A DNA stretch of 64,000 nucleotides, from contig WQZD01000003.1 of the NCBI GenBank assembly GCA_009780915.1, forward strand, positions 62,001-126,000, read 5' to 3'. This document shows, in pieces, positions 54,601-63,110 of this stretch (positions are counted from its first letter, which is position 1; each line of letters starts with the position of its first letter). Made by a program: the position numbers and the translations under genes. The DNA comes from Propionibacteriaceae bacterium (lineage in GTDB: Bacteria; Actinomycetota; Actinomycetes; Propionibacteriales; Propionibacteriaceae). The notes under the pieces are model-generated. The model saw only the letters and a program-made list of their open reading frames with translations, did not search any database and was not told the DNA's origin.

Positions 54601-55172
54601 TAGTTCTCTTTCCCGAAGATGTCTCGGTACAGGGCGGCGGCTTCCAGGGCCTCGTCGTACTGTCCCAATCTCAGCCGGGTCTGCACGGCGCCCGAGGGAC
54701 AGCCCGTGGTGGCGATGATCCCCTCGGAGTACTGTGAGATGATCTCCGCGTCCATGCGCGGCTTCATGTAGTAGCCCTCGAAGCTGGCCAGAGAGCTCAG
54801 CCGGAAGAGGTTGTGCAGACCCGTGGCGTTGCGGGCCATCATGGTCATGTGGGTGTAGCGCCCGCCGCCGGAGACGTCCTTGCCGCCTTCAGAGTCCACG
54901 TCCAGGGCTTCGCGTTTGCCGGTGGCCCAGAACTCTTGGACGCGGGACCTCCGGGACGTGGGCGCGACGTACGCCTCGATGCCGATGATGGGTTTGACCG
55001 AGGTCTTCTTGCCCGCCATATAGAACTCATAGGCGCCGAACATATTGCCATGGTCGGTCATCGCCACAGCAGGCATCTTCTGGCGTTCAGCCTCGGCGAA
55101 GAGCTTGCCGATCTTGGCTGCGCCGTCCAACATGGAGAACTCCGTGTGGACATGAAGATGAACGAACGACAC
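51633..55172 (-). CDS. dnaE: DNA polymerase III alpha subunit (DnaE1 type)
   Basis: This is the replicative polymerase core. The 1179 residues start with an intact PHP domain (FVHLHVHTEFSMLDG), which in actinobacterial DnaE1 is the proofreading exonuclease. The polymerase acids lie in PDVDLDVDDRNRDK, and an OB-fold region and tail end the protein. The GTG 55172 has AAGGAG eight bases upstream. It is followed by the membrane gene with a four-base overlap. Confidence 0.97.
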   Translation of the reverse strand: MSFVHLHVHTEFSMLDGAAKIGKLFAEAERQKMPAVAMTDHGNMFGAYEFYMAGKKTSVKPIIGIEAYVAPTSRRSRVQEFWATGKREALDVDSEGGKDVSGGGRYTHMTMMARNATGLHNLFRLSSLASFEGYYMKPRMDAEIISQYSEGIIATTGCPSGAVQTRLRLGQYDEALEAAALYRDIFGKENYFVELMDHGVPIEAAVRSDLLKLAKDLDLRLLATNDSHYVTADQADAHDNLLCIGVGRNKDDEKRFRFNGSGYYLRSSDEMRDLFYELPDACDATLDIAEMVEPYDEVFTHVDRMPQFKVPEGETQESWLRTKLDEGLKLRYGDSPSREVLDRVDTELAVIEPLGFSAYFLVVADICRYARDSGIRVGPGRGSATGSMVAYLTRITELDPIEHGLIFERFLNPERISPPDVDLDVDDRNRDKILAYFADTYGQEYTAQVNTFSTIKAKNAIKDSSRILGYPFQMGEKIVKAMPNDPTGKIALNDMFTPGADRYNEAGEFRALYDQDPDVRRVVDTGMGIEGLIRGTGVHAAAVILSSAPLLDLIPLHMRDDGVRITGFSYPQCEDMGLMKMDVLGLRNLGIIDHALEMIKKNQGVDIDPLDLTLDDAKTYELLAAGDTLGVFQLDGGPMRSLLKLMAPTQFEDIAAVLALYRPGPMAANAHIHYADRKNGREPIRPIHPELEEGLEPILGPTYHLLVYQEQLMAIARELAGYTLGGADLLRRAMGKKKQEIIDKEYEPFAKGMADHGYSPQATKALWDVMAPFAGYAFNKSHTAGYGLVSYWTAYFKANYPAEYMAAVLESVRNDKDKSAIYLAESRRMGVTVLPPDVNQSQAMFTPVGTDVRYGLTAVRNVGANVVDAIIQARDEHGPAKDFYEFLSNIPISVCNKRVFESLIKAGAFDSMNHPRRALLEIYEHAIDSVVEVKRNQSYGQDDLFGDVAGDDSAVSFTDPIPDIPDWDKSTKLAFEREMLGLYVSDHPLNGVEAVLASHRDMALSQVVDATEPASKVKVAGMITSVVRRQTKKGAAWAQITVEDLDSSLSMQVFPQAYNEHGAQLIPDTVVQVLGSIRPRDEGMVDFLVERVTPLNLEAGDSTSITVCLPMARVNRSTMDQLKSTLASYPGTSQVWFKMVNSHQTKVFRLADKVATSLELISDLKALLGASSIEVGEAV

Positions 55173-55291
55173 GGCATGTGCTCCTTGATCTGTACGGGAC
55201 GTACGTGGCCTCGAAGGCCATCGCCCACCAGAATATCGCCCCTCGGCAAGATCCCCCCACCGTGCGGGCGTGTCGAGAAGAATCAGGTCGC

Positions 55292-55317
55292 GATCACTGG
55301 TGACGAGACCTGTGATC
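55292..55317 (-). terminator. Hairpin after lgt
   Basis: GATCACTGGT and ACCTGTGATC pair over nine of ten bases around the loop GACGAG, in the 174-base gap between lgt and dnaE. On the minus strand it is followed by a moderately T-rich stretch. No promoter for dnaE is obvious in the rest of the gap. Confidence 0.5.
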
Positions 55318-55346
55318 TGGTGTCTTTGTCGTAGTCCGCAGCGTGT

Positions 55347-56255
55347 TCACGCGGCCGTGGCGGCGTCCTTGTCCTGGTCTGACACGGAGGTGTCAGGGTC
55401 GGATTCTTGGTCGGATCCAGGGTTGTCGGCGTCGGAAGCGACGGTCTCGATCTCGTTGGGACCGGGGCGGTTGCGGAGGAGCCAGATCAGCAAGACGACG
55501 CCGAAGATGGCGCCGGCGAGGGTGGGCCAGGCGTTGACGCGCAGTCCCCACACGGTGGCGACGGGATCGATCCGGAGGAACTCGATGAGGAAACGGCCTG
55601 TGGCATAGGTGACGATGTACGACGCGAAGAGCTTCCCGCGTCCCAGACGCAGCCTCCTCTCCAGGAGCAGCAACGCGGCGGCGCCCGCGAAGTCCCAGAG
55701 CATCTCGTAGAGGAACGTGGGGTGGAAGGTGGCGTACTGGCTGTATCCGGCGACCCGGTGGAGGGGGTCGATCTCCAACGCCCATGGCAACGTGGAGGGC
55801 AGTCCGTACAGTTCCTGGTTCCACCAGTTCCCGAGGCGTCCGATCCCCTGTGCGATGAGGAAGGCCGGAGCGATCGCGTCCGCCAGCCTCAGGAATCTGA
55901 TCGAGTACTTGCGGCACATCAGCCAGCCCGAGAGGAAGCCGCCGGCGATGCCGCCCCAGATGCCCAATCCGCCCTCCCACACGAAGAACATCTTGTACCA
56001 CGTCCCGTCGGGTCCGAAGTAGAGAGGCCATTCGATGATGATCCAGTAGATGCGCGCCCCGACGATGCCGGCGATGACCGACACCAGAGCGATGTTCTCG
56101 AAGTGGGTCACGGACCCGCCCCAGGTCTTCCAGCGGTGACGTCCCAAGGCGAAGGCGATGACGATGCCTGTCAGGATCGACAAGGCGTAGCCTCGGATCG
56201 GCAGTGGACCGATGTACCAGACTCCGTGGCTGGGACTAGGTAGAAACAGGACCAT
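55347..56255 (-). CDS. lgt: Prolipoprotein diacylglyceryl transferase
   Basis: Lgt adds diacylglycerol to the lipobox cysteine of lipoproteins, for example the BMP-family protein encoded here. The 302 residues have seven expected spans and the signature [13 protein letters not shown]. The last 40 residues are a very acidic cytosolic tail. GAGGAGG precedes ATG 56255. Its start lies 20 bases inside hisI. Confidence 0.95.
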   Translation of the reverse strand: MVLFLPSPSHGVWYIGPLPIRGYALSILTGIVIAFALGRHRWKTWGGSVTHFENIALVSVIAGIVGARIYWIIIEWPLYFGPDGTWYKMFFVWEGGLGIWGGIAGGFLSGWLMCRKYSIRFLRLADAIAPAFLIAQGIGRLGNWWNQELYGLPSTLPWALEIDPLHRVAGYSQYATFHPTFLYEMLWDFAGAAALLLLERRLRLGRGKLFASYIVTYATGRFLIEFLRIDPVATVWGLRVNAWPTLAGAIFGVVLLIWLLRNRPGPNEIETVASDADNPGSDQESDPDTSVSDQDKDAATAA

Positions 56256-56586
56256 GGTCCTCCTCGCTCAACAAAGGTGGGTGCACGTCGAAGCACGTAG
56301 GCTCACCAGTGTGGCACGCGGGGCCGGTCTGATCAACGACCAACAAGATCGTGTCGGAATCACAGTCGCGTCTGACCTCATGCACTCTCTGGGTGTGGCC
56401 GGACGTCTCCCCCTTGACCCAGTACTGTCGGCGCGAGCGGGACCAGTACGTGGCCTTGCGTGTCTCGATGGTGCGACGCAGGGCCTCCTCGTCCATCCAG
56501 GCCAGCATCAGCACCGCGCCCGTCGTCCGATCCTGCACCACCGCTGGCAGGAGCCCCTGGTCGTTGTAGGTCATGTGTGGGTCCAT
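56236..56586 (-). CDS. hisI: Phosphoribosyl-AMP cyclohydrolase
   Basis: HisI opens the adenine ring of PR-AMP in histidine synthesis. The 116 residues hold [20 protein letters not shown] and the metal cysteines in RRDCDSD and [10 protein letters not shown]. It is the single-domain form without HisE. It lies 5 kb from the other his genes, four bases after mshC, and overlaps lgt by 20 bases. Confidence 0.94.
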   Translation of the reverse strand: MDPHMTYNDQGLLPAVVQDRTTGAVLMLAWMDEEALRRTIETRKATYWSRSRRQYWVKGETSGHTQRVHEVRRDCDSDTILLVVDQTGPACHTGEPTCFDVHPPLLSEEDHGPVST

Positions 56587-56590
56587 GGCC

Positions 56591-57841
56591 TCAGGCTATC
56601 GTAACCCCCAACAGGGCATCGACCGCGTCGGCCATCTGGCGCCTCGCCCCCGGGTGGTCGGTGGTCGCGAGCTCGCACGCCTGCGCCCAGGAATCGACGA
56701 GGGTCAGGGCACGGTCGGTCCTCAGATCCTGCCTCAGGAAGGCGCGCATCCCCTCGATCGCCTGTGTGGCGTCCGCACTGGTCACGCCCTGGGCGGCGGA
56801 TCTCCAGGCCGCCAGCCTGTGCTGCGCTTGGGCGAGCAGGAGGTCGGTCCACTCCCAGTCGCTGCGATAGTGATGGGCGAGCAAGACGAGTCGGATGGCG
56901 AGCGGGTCGACGCCGGCCGCGGTCAGATCGCGGACCTTGACCAGGTTCCCCTTGGATTTGCTCATTTTCTCCCCGTCGAGGCCGACCATGGCCGAGTGGA
57001 CGAAGGCGCGGGCGAAGGGCGCCCCGGTGGCGGCTCGTCCCTGGGCGGCGCACATCTCGTGGTGGGGGAAGATCAGGTCGGACCCGCCGCCTTGGACGTC
57101 GATCGTCGCGCCGAGGGCGTGCTGGGCGATGGCTGTGCATTGCACGTGCCATCCTGGGCGTCCTGTCCCCAGCCGAGAGCGCCACCTGGGCTCTCCCGGA
57201 CGGGATTGCCGCCACACCAAGGCGTCGAGCGGATGGCGTTTCCCCTCTCGGTCGGGGTCGCCGCCGCGCTCGGCGAAGATGGCGAGCATGCTCGTGGGGT
57301 CCAGGTGCGATTCCTGTCCGAAGTCCGGACTGTCGTCGAAGGAGAAGTACCAGTCCTCGTGGTCCGCCTCGATCTGGTAGATCCGCCCAGCGTCCGCCAG
57401 ACCCGTCAGGAACTCCTCGATGACCGGCATGGATTCGGACACGGACACATAGGAGTCGGGAGAGATGATCCGCAAGGCCTGCATGTCAGTGGCGAACTGG
57501 CTCACTTCCGACTCGGCCAAGTCGCGCCAGTCGACGACGGTGGCGGCGGCCCGTTCCAAGAGGGGGTCGTCCACGTCGGTCACGTTCTGGACATAGGACA
57601 CGTCCAGGCCCAGGTCGCGCCACACCCTGTTGACCTCGTCGAAGGTGAGGTACGTGAAGGCGTGGCCCATGTGAGTGGCGTCGTAGGGGGTGATCCCGCA
57701 CACGTACATCGTGGCCGGTCTGCCCTCGCCCACGCTCGGGCCCACGGGCACGACGCCGTCGGCCGCTGTGTCGAAGAGGTGGAGGTGGCCTGACGGGGCG
57801 GGAACCAGCCTCGGGACCATGGGGGACGTCCATCCATTCAT
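56591..57841 (-). CDS. mshC: Mycothiol cysteine ligase
   Basis: MshC joins cysteine to glucosaminyl-inositol in mycothiol synthesis. The 416 residues resemble cysteinyl-tRNA synthetase but start with the MshC-type [12 protein letters not shown]; Cys48 of [15 protein letters not shown] binds zinc. KMSKS lies in [10 protein letters not shown]. The anticodon-binding part is short, unlike CysRS. ATG 57841 is six bases after TACCCT, a leaderless pattern; 21 upstream codons are not conserved. Confidence 0.93.
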   Translation of the reverse strand: MNGWTSPMVPRLVPAPSGHLHLFDTAADGVVPVGPSVGEGRPATMYVCGITPYDATHMGHAFTYLTFDEVNRVWRDLGLDVSYVQNVTDVDDPLLERAAATVVDWRDLAESEVSQFATDMQALRIISPDSYVSVSESMPVIEEFLTGLADAGRIYQIEADHEDWYFSFDDSPDFGQESHLDPTSMLAIFAERGGDPDREGKRHPLDALVWRQSRPGEPRWRSRLGTGRPGWHVQCTAIAQHALGATIDVQGGGSDLIFPHHEMCAAQGRAATGAPFARAFVHSAMVGLDGEKMSKSKGNLVKVRDLTAAGVDPLAIRLVLLAHHYRSDWEWTDLLLAQAQHRLAAWRSAAQGVTSADATQAIEGMRAFLRQDLRTDRALTLVDSWAQACELATTDHPGARRQMADAVDALLGVTIA

Positions 57842-57847
57842 GGGACC

Positions 57848-57853
57848 AGGGTA
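57848..57853 (-). promoter_or_regulatory. -10 candidate of mshC
   Basis: TACCCT on the minus strand (57853-57848) has the TANNNT form and lies six bases before the mshC ATG, in the 59-base gap after miaB. Confidence 0.4.
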
Positions 57854-57900
57854 CTTCGTCGAGCATCCTGCTGTCATGGTGTGACCTGCCCCGCGTGTCG

Positions 57901-59334
57901 TCACGCGCGTCGAGGGATCGTCGTCCCCAGGCTCACCGGAGCAGGCCGGGTCTGGGCCTGCCAGGCATCCCCGCCAGGCGTCCGAATCAGACCCGTGAAC
58001 CCGGTGTCGGCGATCAGGTGGTGGGGAGCGGCATAGGTCACCGTGGCTCGGGCGATGTCCCCGGGACGGGGATGTACCCCGTCAGGCACCGTCACATGGA
58101 CGAGCCGATTGTCGCGGGCACGCCCTGAGACGCGGTCGGTGCGATCGTCTTTGCGCCCTTCCCCGGTGGCGAACATGACCTCGACCTCGCGACCGACCAG
58201 AGCCTTGTTCTCCTCCCAGGCGATCTCGTCGATGACCTCGATCAGCCGCTGATAGCGTTCCTGCACGACCGTATGGGGAACCTGGTCGGGCATGGACGCG
58301 GCTTCCGTGCCGGGACGCACGGAGTACAAGAAGGTGAACGCGGCGGCGAAGCGCGCCTGGCGCACCAGATCGAGCGTGTCCTGGAAGTCCTTCTCGGTCT
58401 CCCCGGGGAAGCCGACGATGATGTCGGTCGTGACGGCCGCGTCCGGGATCTGGGCTCGTACCGAGTCGAGGATGGACAAGAAGCGATCCCGTCGGTACGC
58501 CCGGCGCATCCTCTTCAGCACGGCGTCGGCCCCCGACTGGACCGGCATGTGGAGACTGGGCATGACGGTCTCGGTCTCGGCCATCGCCGCGATCACCGAG
58601 TCCGTGAAATACGCGGGGTGAGGAGAGGTGAAGCGAAGGCGTCGAAGCCCGTCGACCGCCCCGCACTCCCTCAGGAGCGTGGCGAAGGCGTCGCGATCTG
58701 AGAACTCGACCCCGTAGGTGTTGACGTTCTGTCCGAGCAGGGTGATCTCTTGAACCCCTTGGTCGACCAGCATCCTCACCTCCGCGACCACGTCCTGCGG
58801 CCGGCGATCCGTCTCTTTGCCTCTCACCGACGGCACGATGCAATAGGTGCAGGTATTGTTGCACCCCACGGAGATGGTCACCCATCCCGCGTAGGCGGAC
58901 TCCCTGCGCGACGGCAGGGTCGAGGGGAAGGTCACGAGAGAGTCGGCGATCTCGACCTGAGCCTCGTGCTCGACACGCGCCTTCTCGAGCAACAGGGGAA
59001 GATGCCCGATGTTATGCGTCCCGAAGACCACGTCCACCCAGGGGGCCTTGGCGACGACGATGTCCCTGTCTTTTTGGGCCATGCAGCCGCCGACGGCGAT
59101 CTGCATCCCCGGGTTGAGCTGTTTGACCGGGGCCAGGTGTCCGAGGTTTCCGTACAACCGGTTGTCGGCGTTCTCCCTGACCGCGCAGGTGTTGAAGACC
59201 ACCACGTCGGCGGTGGCGCCCTCTGCGACGGGGACGTACCCCGCCGCGTCGAGAAGCCCCGAGATCCGCTCCGAGTCGTGGACGTTCATCTGGCAGCCAT
59301 AGGTGATGACTTGGTAAGTCTTGGTCTCATTCAT
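57901..59334 (-). CDS. miaB: tRNA-2-methylthio-N6-dimethylallyladenosine synthase
   Basis: MiaB methylthiolates A37 of tRNA. The 477 residues have the N-terminal cluster cysteines ([22 protein letters not shown]), the radical SAM motif CNNTCTYC and a C-terminal TRAM domain. MetThr residues MNETK at 59334 form the usual start; ATG 59337 is next to it. It overlaps recX by eight bases. Confidence 0.95.
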   Translation of the reverse strand: MNETKTYQVITYGCQMNVHDSERISGLLDAAGYVPVAEGATADVVVFNTCAVRENADNRLYGNLGHLAPVKQLNPGMQIAVGGCMAQKDRDIVVAKAPWVDVVFGTHNIGHLPLLLEKARVEHEAQVEIADSLVTFPSTLPSRRESAYAGWVTISVGCNNTCTYCIVPSVRGKETDRRPQDVVAEVRMLVDQGVQEITLLGQNVNTYGVEFSDRDAFATLLRECGAVDGLRRLRFTSPHPAYFTDSVIAAMAETETVMPSLHMPVQSGADAVLKRMRRAYRRDRFLSILDSVRAQIPDAAVTTDIIVGFPGETEKDFQDTLDLVRQARFAAAFTFLYSVRPGTEAASMPDQVPHTVVQERYQRLIEVIDEIAWEENKALVGREVEVMFATGEGRKDDRTDRVSGRARDNRLVHVTVPDGVHPRPGDIARATVTYAAPHHLIADTGFTGLIRTPGGDAWQAQTRPAPVSLGTTIPRRA

Positions 59335-60124
59335 CATCGACGATGCTACCAATCCCGTCCATGGCCTCGCAGTCCGTCGAGGTCGCCATCTCGTCGACGA
59401 CCTGGAGGACGACGTGTCGGACCACGGCGGGCGAGAACCCTCGGCGTTCCACTTGCGCCGACAGTCGGCGGATCAGCGTCTGACGGTCTTTGCCGGCCAT
59501 CGACCGGGCACGTCTCCTCGCCCACTCGAGCGCGACCTCGGTCTCCGAGTCGCCAGCCTCCTCGAGCGCCTGGTCGATGATCTGGGGCGGGATTCCCTTC
59601 TGCGCCAGTTCCCGGCTCAGGCGAGCACGGGACAGGGACTTCGACCCTCGGCGTTGGACGACCCACTCCCGGGCGAAATCCGCGTCGTCGAGCAGCCCCA
59701 CCTCAAGAAAGCGAGCCACGATCTGATCGGCCACGTCGTCCACAACGCGGTTCCGTACCAAATCCTGCCTCAACTCCCAGGAGCTTCGGGCCCTGACCGT
59801 CAACCGGCGCAACGCGATCTGGCGAGCGTGATCGAGATCTGTGATCTCACCTGCTCCGTTGTCCCTATGGTCGCGCTCTCCCTCTCCTACGCCCTGGTCC
59901 TCGCCGCGACGTCCTCCCTCGCCCGCCCCCGTCGTGGGGGCGGGTCGGGAACGACTGTGCATGAGATCGGATGCGTCGACCTTGTCACCGACCGTCAGGT
60001 CAGATGCGTCGCCCACGTCAGGGGCGGCCACGGCGGGCGAGCCTCCCACGGGCACGTCTTCGACGGACGCGATCAAGGCCCTCAGATCGGCGATGGTCCG
60101 ACGCCGGTCCTCGCCGGCATCCAT
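59327..60124 (-). CDS. recX: Regulatory protein RecX
   Basis: RecX binds RecA filaments and limits them. The 265 residues have an N-terminal acidic, low-complexity part of about 95 residues (with a short repeated DASDL unit), then three-helix RecX repeats: [39 protein letters not shown] and later ones. The ATG overlaps the recA stop by one base (TGATG), so recA and recX are co-translated. Confidence 0.93.
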   Translation of the reverse strand: MDAGEDRRRTIADLRALIASVEDVPVGGSPAVAAPDVGDASDLTVGDKVDASDLMHSRSRPAPTTGAGEGGRRGEDQGVGEGERDHRDNGAGEITDLDHARQIALRRLTVRARSSWELRQDLVRNRVVDDVADQIVARFLEVGLLDDADFAREWVVQRRGSKSLSRARLSRELAQKGIPPQIIDQALEEAGDSETEVALEWARRRARSMAGKDRQTLIRRLSAQVERRGFSPAVVRHVVLQVVDEMATSTDCEAMDGIGSIVDDE

Positions 60125-61164
60125 CAGAACGCCACTTCGCCCGTCACGGGATCCACACCGTCAGGGACGGTCTGACCCACGCCGTAGGCGGCCAAGAGCT
60201 TGGTCTCGATCTCATGAGCCGTGTCAGGATGAGACTTCAAATACCCTCGCGCGTTCTCTTTGCCTTGGCCCAGCTGATCGCCGTCATAGGTGAACCAGGA
60301 ACCAGCCTTGCGGATGATCCCCTGTTCGACCCCGAGGTCGATCAACCCGCCCTCGCGGGAGATGCCCTCCCCGTACAGGATGTCGAACTCGGCCTGCTTG
60401 AAGGGCGGGGCGACCTTGTTCTTGACCACCTTCACTCGCGTCCGGTTGCCGACGGTCTCCGAACCGTCCTTGAGGCCTTCGATCCGGCGCACGTCCAGAC
60501 GCACCGAGGAATAGAACTTCAGAGCCCGCCCACCGGTGGTCGTCTCCGGCGAGCCGAACATGACGCCGATCTTCTCACGCAACTGGTTGATGAAGATGGC
60601 CGTGGTCTTGGCGTTGGCCAGAGCGCCGGTCATCTTCCTCAGCGCCTGGCTCATCAATCGTGCCTGCAGACCGACGTGGGAGTCACCCATCTCCCCTTCG
60701 ATCTCGGCACGAGGGGTCAGGGCGGCCACGGAGTCGATGACGACCAGCGCCAGGGCGCCAGAGCGCACGAGGGTGTCGGCGATCTCCAGGGCCTGCTCGC
60801 CGTTGTCCGGCTGGCTGACCAGGAGGTCGTCGGTGTTCACCCCGAGTTTGTGCGCGTAGTCCGGATCGAGAGCGTGCTCGGCGTCGATGAACGCGCAGAT
60901 GCCGCCCGCCTGCTGAGCGCTGGCGATGGCATGCAGGGCCAATGTCGTCTTACCCGAGGATTCGGGACCATAGATCTCCACGATCCGGCCCCGCGGCAGA
61001 CCTCCGATCCCCAACGCGATGTCCAAGGCGATGGATCCTGTGGGGATCACCTCCATGGGCTGGTGAGTCCTCTCACCCAGTTTCATCACGGAACCTTTGC
61101 CGTGTTGTTTCTCAATTTGAGCCAGGGCAGCTTCCAGGGCTTTCTGACGATCGGCGGCGGCCAT
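60124..61164 (-). CDS. recA: Recombinase RecA
   Basis: RecA forms filaments on single-stranded DNA, pairs homologous strands and triggers LexA cleavage. The 346 residues have Walker [10 protein letters not shown] at 66-74 and the MAW-type loops ([32 protein letters not shown]). No intein is present. AAAGG lies before ATG 61164. A LexA box and TATAAT are upstream. Confidence 0.97.
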   Translation of the reverse strand: MAAADRQKALEAALAQIEKQHGKGSVMKLGERTHQPMEVIPTGSIALDIALGIGGLPRGRIVEIYGPESSGKTTLALHAIASAQQAGGICAFIDAEHALDPDYAHKLGVNTDDLLVSQPDNGEQALEIADTLVRSGALALVVIDSVAALTPRAEIEGEMGDSHVGLQARLMSQALRKMTGALANAKTTAIFINQLREKIGVMFGSPETTTGGRALKFYSSVRLDVRRIEGLKDGSETVGNRTRVKVVKNKVAPPFKQAEFDILYGEGISREGGLIDLGVEQGIIRKAGSWFTYDGDQLGQGKENARGYLKSHPDTAHEIETKLLAAYGVGQTVPDGVDPVTGEVAF

Positions 61165-61274
61165 CTCGTACCTTTCTGTTGTGTTTTCACATCCGACACT
61201 AGAACCATAGGAGGAAGGTCGGACATTTTGCGCTCGTCGGCCACGATTGTGGATGACTTTCTTCCGTCATCGCC

Positions 61275-61294
61275 ATTATAGCGAACAGGTGTTC
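61275..61294 (-). promoter_or_regulatory. recA promoter with LexA box
   Basis: A perfect TATAAT (minus 61280-61275) lies next to GAAC-AGGT-GTTC at 61283-61294, which reads TCGAACACCTGTTCG on the minus strand and closely matches the actinobacterial SOS consensus. LexA would sit between the -35 and -10. The leader to recA is about 105 bases. Confidence 0.8.
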
Positions 61295-61329
61295 GACATT
61301 TCAGTCTCTCGTGCGGCGTGTCGGCGTCG

Positions 61330-61524
61330 TCATCTCAAAGATTCGGACAGCTCCAATTGGGCCCACACCGCCCTCCAGATGGTTTTGAAACTGACGCCCG
61401 CAGCGATGGCCTCGCTCACTGTGCGTCCACCGATATCCGACATGACCACGAGATCGGCCCAGGCGCGAGCGTACCCGGCGCCCAGCACTTCTTCCATCCG
61501 GGACCACAGTTCAGCTTCGCGCAT
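61330..61524 (-). CDS. DUF3046 family protein
   Basis: The 64-residue protein matches the DUF3046 pattern: MREAELWSRMEEVLG, a Trp-containing helix AWADLVVMSDIGGRTVSEAIAAG and WRAVWAQLEL. The role is unknown; the gene is a frequent neighbour of recA in actinobacteria. It starts one base after the clgR stop, so the two are in one transcript. Confidence 0.85.
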   Translation of the reverse strand: MREAELWSRMEEVLGAGYARAWADLVVMSDIGGRTVSEAIAAGVSFKTIWRAVWAQLELSESLR

Positions 61525-61525
61525 G

Positions 61526-61816
61526 TCACGCAGCCAGTCGCGAACTCAGGGACACCACTGAATCCGACTCGTAGGCGAGGAGCCTGTCAGCGACATCCAT
61601 CGTCAACTCCCCCACGCTGACGCCCAAAGCGTCGGCGATCCAGGACAAGACTTCCGAGGACGCTTCCTTGTGCCCGCGCTCTATCTCTGACAGATAACCA
61701 AGACTGATCTGCGCGTCCGCCGACACGTCTCGTAGTGTGCGGTGCGAGCGTATCCGAAGATCCCTGATGGTCTCCCCCATAGCTTCCCGCAACAAGATGG
61801 GACGGCTTTCATGCAT
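61526..61816 (-). CDS. clgR: ClgR-like XRE-family regulator
   Basis: The 96-residue protein starts with ILLREAMGETIRDLR and has the HTH at about residues 27-50 (TLRDVSADAQISLGYLSEIERG). In Corynebacterium and Mycobacterium ClgR activates clp protease and other stress genes. ATG 61816 is seven bases after TAGACT. Neighbours cinA and pgsA fit this family. The target genes here are not known. Confidence 0.87.
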   Translation of the reverse strand: MHESRPILLREAMGETIRDLRIRSHRTLRDVSADAQISLGYLSEIERGHKEASSEVLSWIADALGVSVGELTMDVADRLLAYESDSVVSLSSRLAA

Positions 61817-61823
61817 GCTCACC

Positions 61824-61829
61824 AGTCTA
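61824..61829 (-). promoter_or_regulatory. -10 of clgR, leaderless type
   Basis: TAGACT on the minus strand lies seven bases before the clgR ATG. No ribosome site is present between them. Confidence 0.45.
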
Positions 61830-61882
61830 CCGTGCCCCACGACGCTGGAGGGCGTCGTCCAGCCCCGGCGCGTCGGCGAGCG

Positions 61883-62365
61883 TCAGGGTGACGACAGAAG
61901 CGTCCACCAGAAGTCCAGGGACTCCTCGACCACGCGCTGTCGTACCGTGGCGCGGTCCCCCGGGATCTCCAGCATGGTCGACGCCTGGGCACGAGGCCCC
62001 ACGACGGCGAGCCAGACGGTGCCAGCCGGGACGCCCTCACTGGGACCGGGTCCCGCGACTCCGGTGACGGCCACTCCCCAGTCCGCCTGGCATGCCCGTG
62101 CCGCTCCATGCGCCATGGCGAGCGCGACGGGTCGTGACACCACGCCGTGGTCGAGGATGATCGCCGGGTCGACCGCTGCCAGGCTGGTCTTCAGATCGGT
62201 GGCGTAGGTGATCAGACCGCCACGGATGGCTTGCGACGCGCCGGGCGCGGAGGTGAGGGTCGCGCAGATGAGCCCGCCAGTGATCGACTCGCACGTGGCC
62301 GCGGTCTCGTGGAGGTCCTTCAGACGGTCGACGACCTCAGACGCTGTGACCGGCACCTGACACAT
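61883..62365 (-). CDS. CinA C-terminal domain protein (nicotinamide-nucleotide amidase)
   Basis: The 160 residues match only the C-terminal PncC domain of CinA, with CESITGGLICATLTSAPGAS, GGLITYATDLK and VTGVAGPGPSEGVPAGTVW. It hydrolyses nicotinamide mononucleotide to the acid form in E. coli. The N-terminal MoaB-like CinA domain is absent, a common stand-alone form. Its start lies 29 bases inside pgsA. Confidence 0.9.
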   Translation of the reverse strand: MCQVPVTASEVVDRLKDLHETAATCESITGGLICATLTSAPGASQAIRGGLITYATDLKTSLAAVDPAIILDHGVVSRPVALAMAHGAARACQADWGVAVTGVAGPGPSEGVPAGTVWLAVVGPRAQASTMLEIPGDRATVRQRVVEESLDFWWTLLSSP

Positions 62366-63011
62366 CCGGACCAGCCAGGGAGTCGTCCATGGTGCGGGCC
62401 AGCCAGTCCTGACGCAGTTTCCTGGCGCCCAGACAATAGTTGACGCCAGACACCATCGTCAGGACGAAGGCGACACCCATGGCGATCACGGCGACCCAGT
62501 GCAGGACGACACACGCCCAGTACCACGGCGCGGGCGTGGACGCGTCGGCGATGTACGCCGCGAAGGGCGCGATGAGGCCCACCAAGGCGATCGTCTGCGT
62601 CAGGGTCTTCATCTTCCCCAGTCTGTCAGCCGCCTGCACGCCGTACTTGACGATCAGGAATCTCATGACCGTGATGCCCCACTCGCGGATGAGGATGAGA
62701 ATAGTCACCCACCACCACAGTTCTCCCATGATCGACAAGCAGATCATGGCCATCCCGGTGATGGCTTTGTCGGCGATGGGGTCCCACAGCTTTCCGAAAT
62801 TCGTGACCAGATCGTACTTCCTGGCGATCTTCCCGTCCGCCAGATCCGTCAGCAGCGCCAGGACGAAGACGCCCATGCTCGCCCACCGCCACACGACGTC
62901 GTGAGGGTGGGCCAAGAACATCCACGCGAAGAGAGGAACCATGATCAAGCGCAGGACGGTCAGGGCGTTGGGGACGTTGAGCACAGGTACGATTTTCTCG
63001 GAATCAGCCAT
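62337..63011 (-). CDS. pgsA: CDP-diacylglycerol-glycerol-3-phosphate 3-phosphatidyltransferase
   Basis: PgsA makes phosphatidylglycerol phosphate. The 224 residues have several spans and the CDP-alcohol phosphotransferase motif at 59-81: Asp59, Gly60, Ala63, Arg64, Gly73, Asp77 and Asp81. The overlap with cinA suggests coupled translation. The 99-base gap to rimO holds no gene. Confidence 0.92.
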   Translation of the reverse strand: MADSEKIVPVLNVPNALTVLRLIMVPLFAWMFLAHPHDVVWRWASMGVFVLALLTDLADGKIARKYDLVTNFGKLWDPIADKAITGMAMICLSIMGELWWWVTILILIREWGITVMRFLIVKYGVQAADRLGKMKTLTQTIALVGLIAPFAAYIADASTPAPWYWACVVLHWVAVIAMGVAFVLTMVSGVNYCLGARKLRQDWLARTMDDSLAGPDVSGAGHSV

Positions 63012-63110
63012 GGTATCTCTTCATTTCGGTCGGCGTCATTGATTCAGGCGTCTTGTCCGCCACTGGAGGAACCTGCTTCATCGAGAATCATGGACCCTCC
63101 CAGAATCCCC

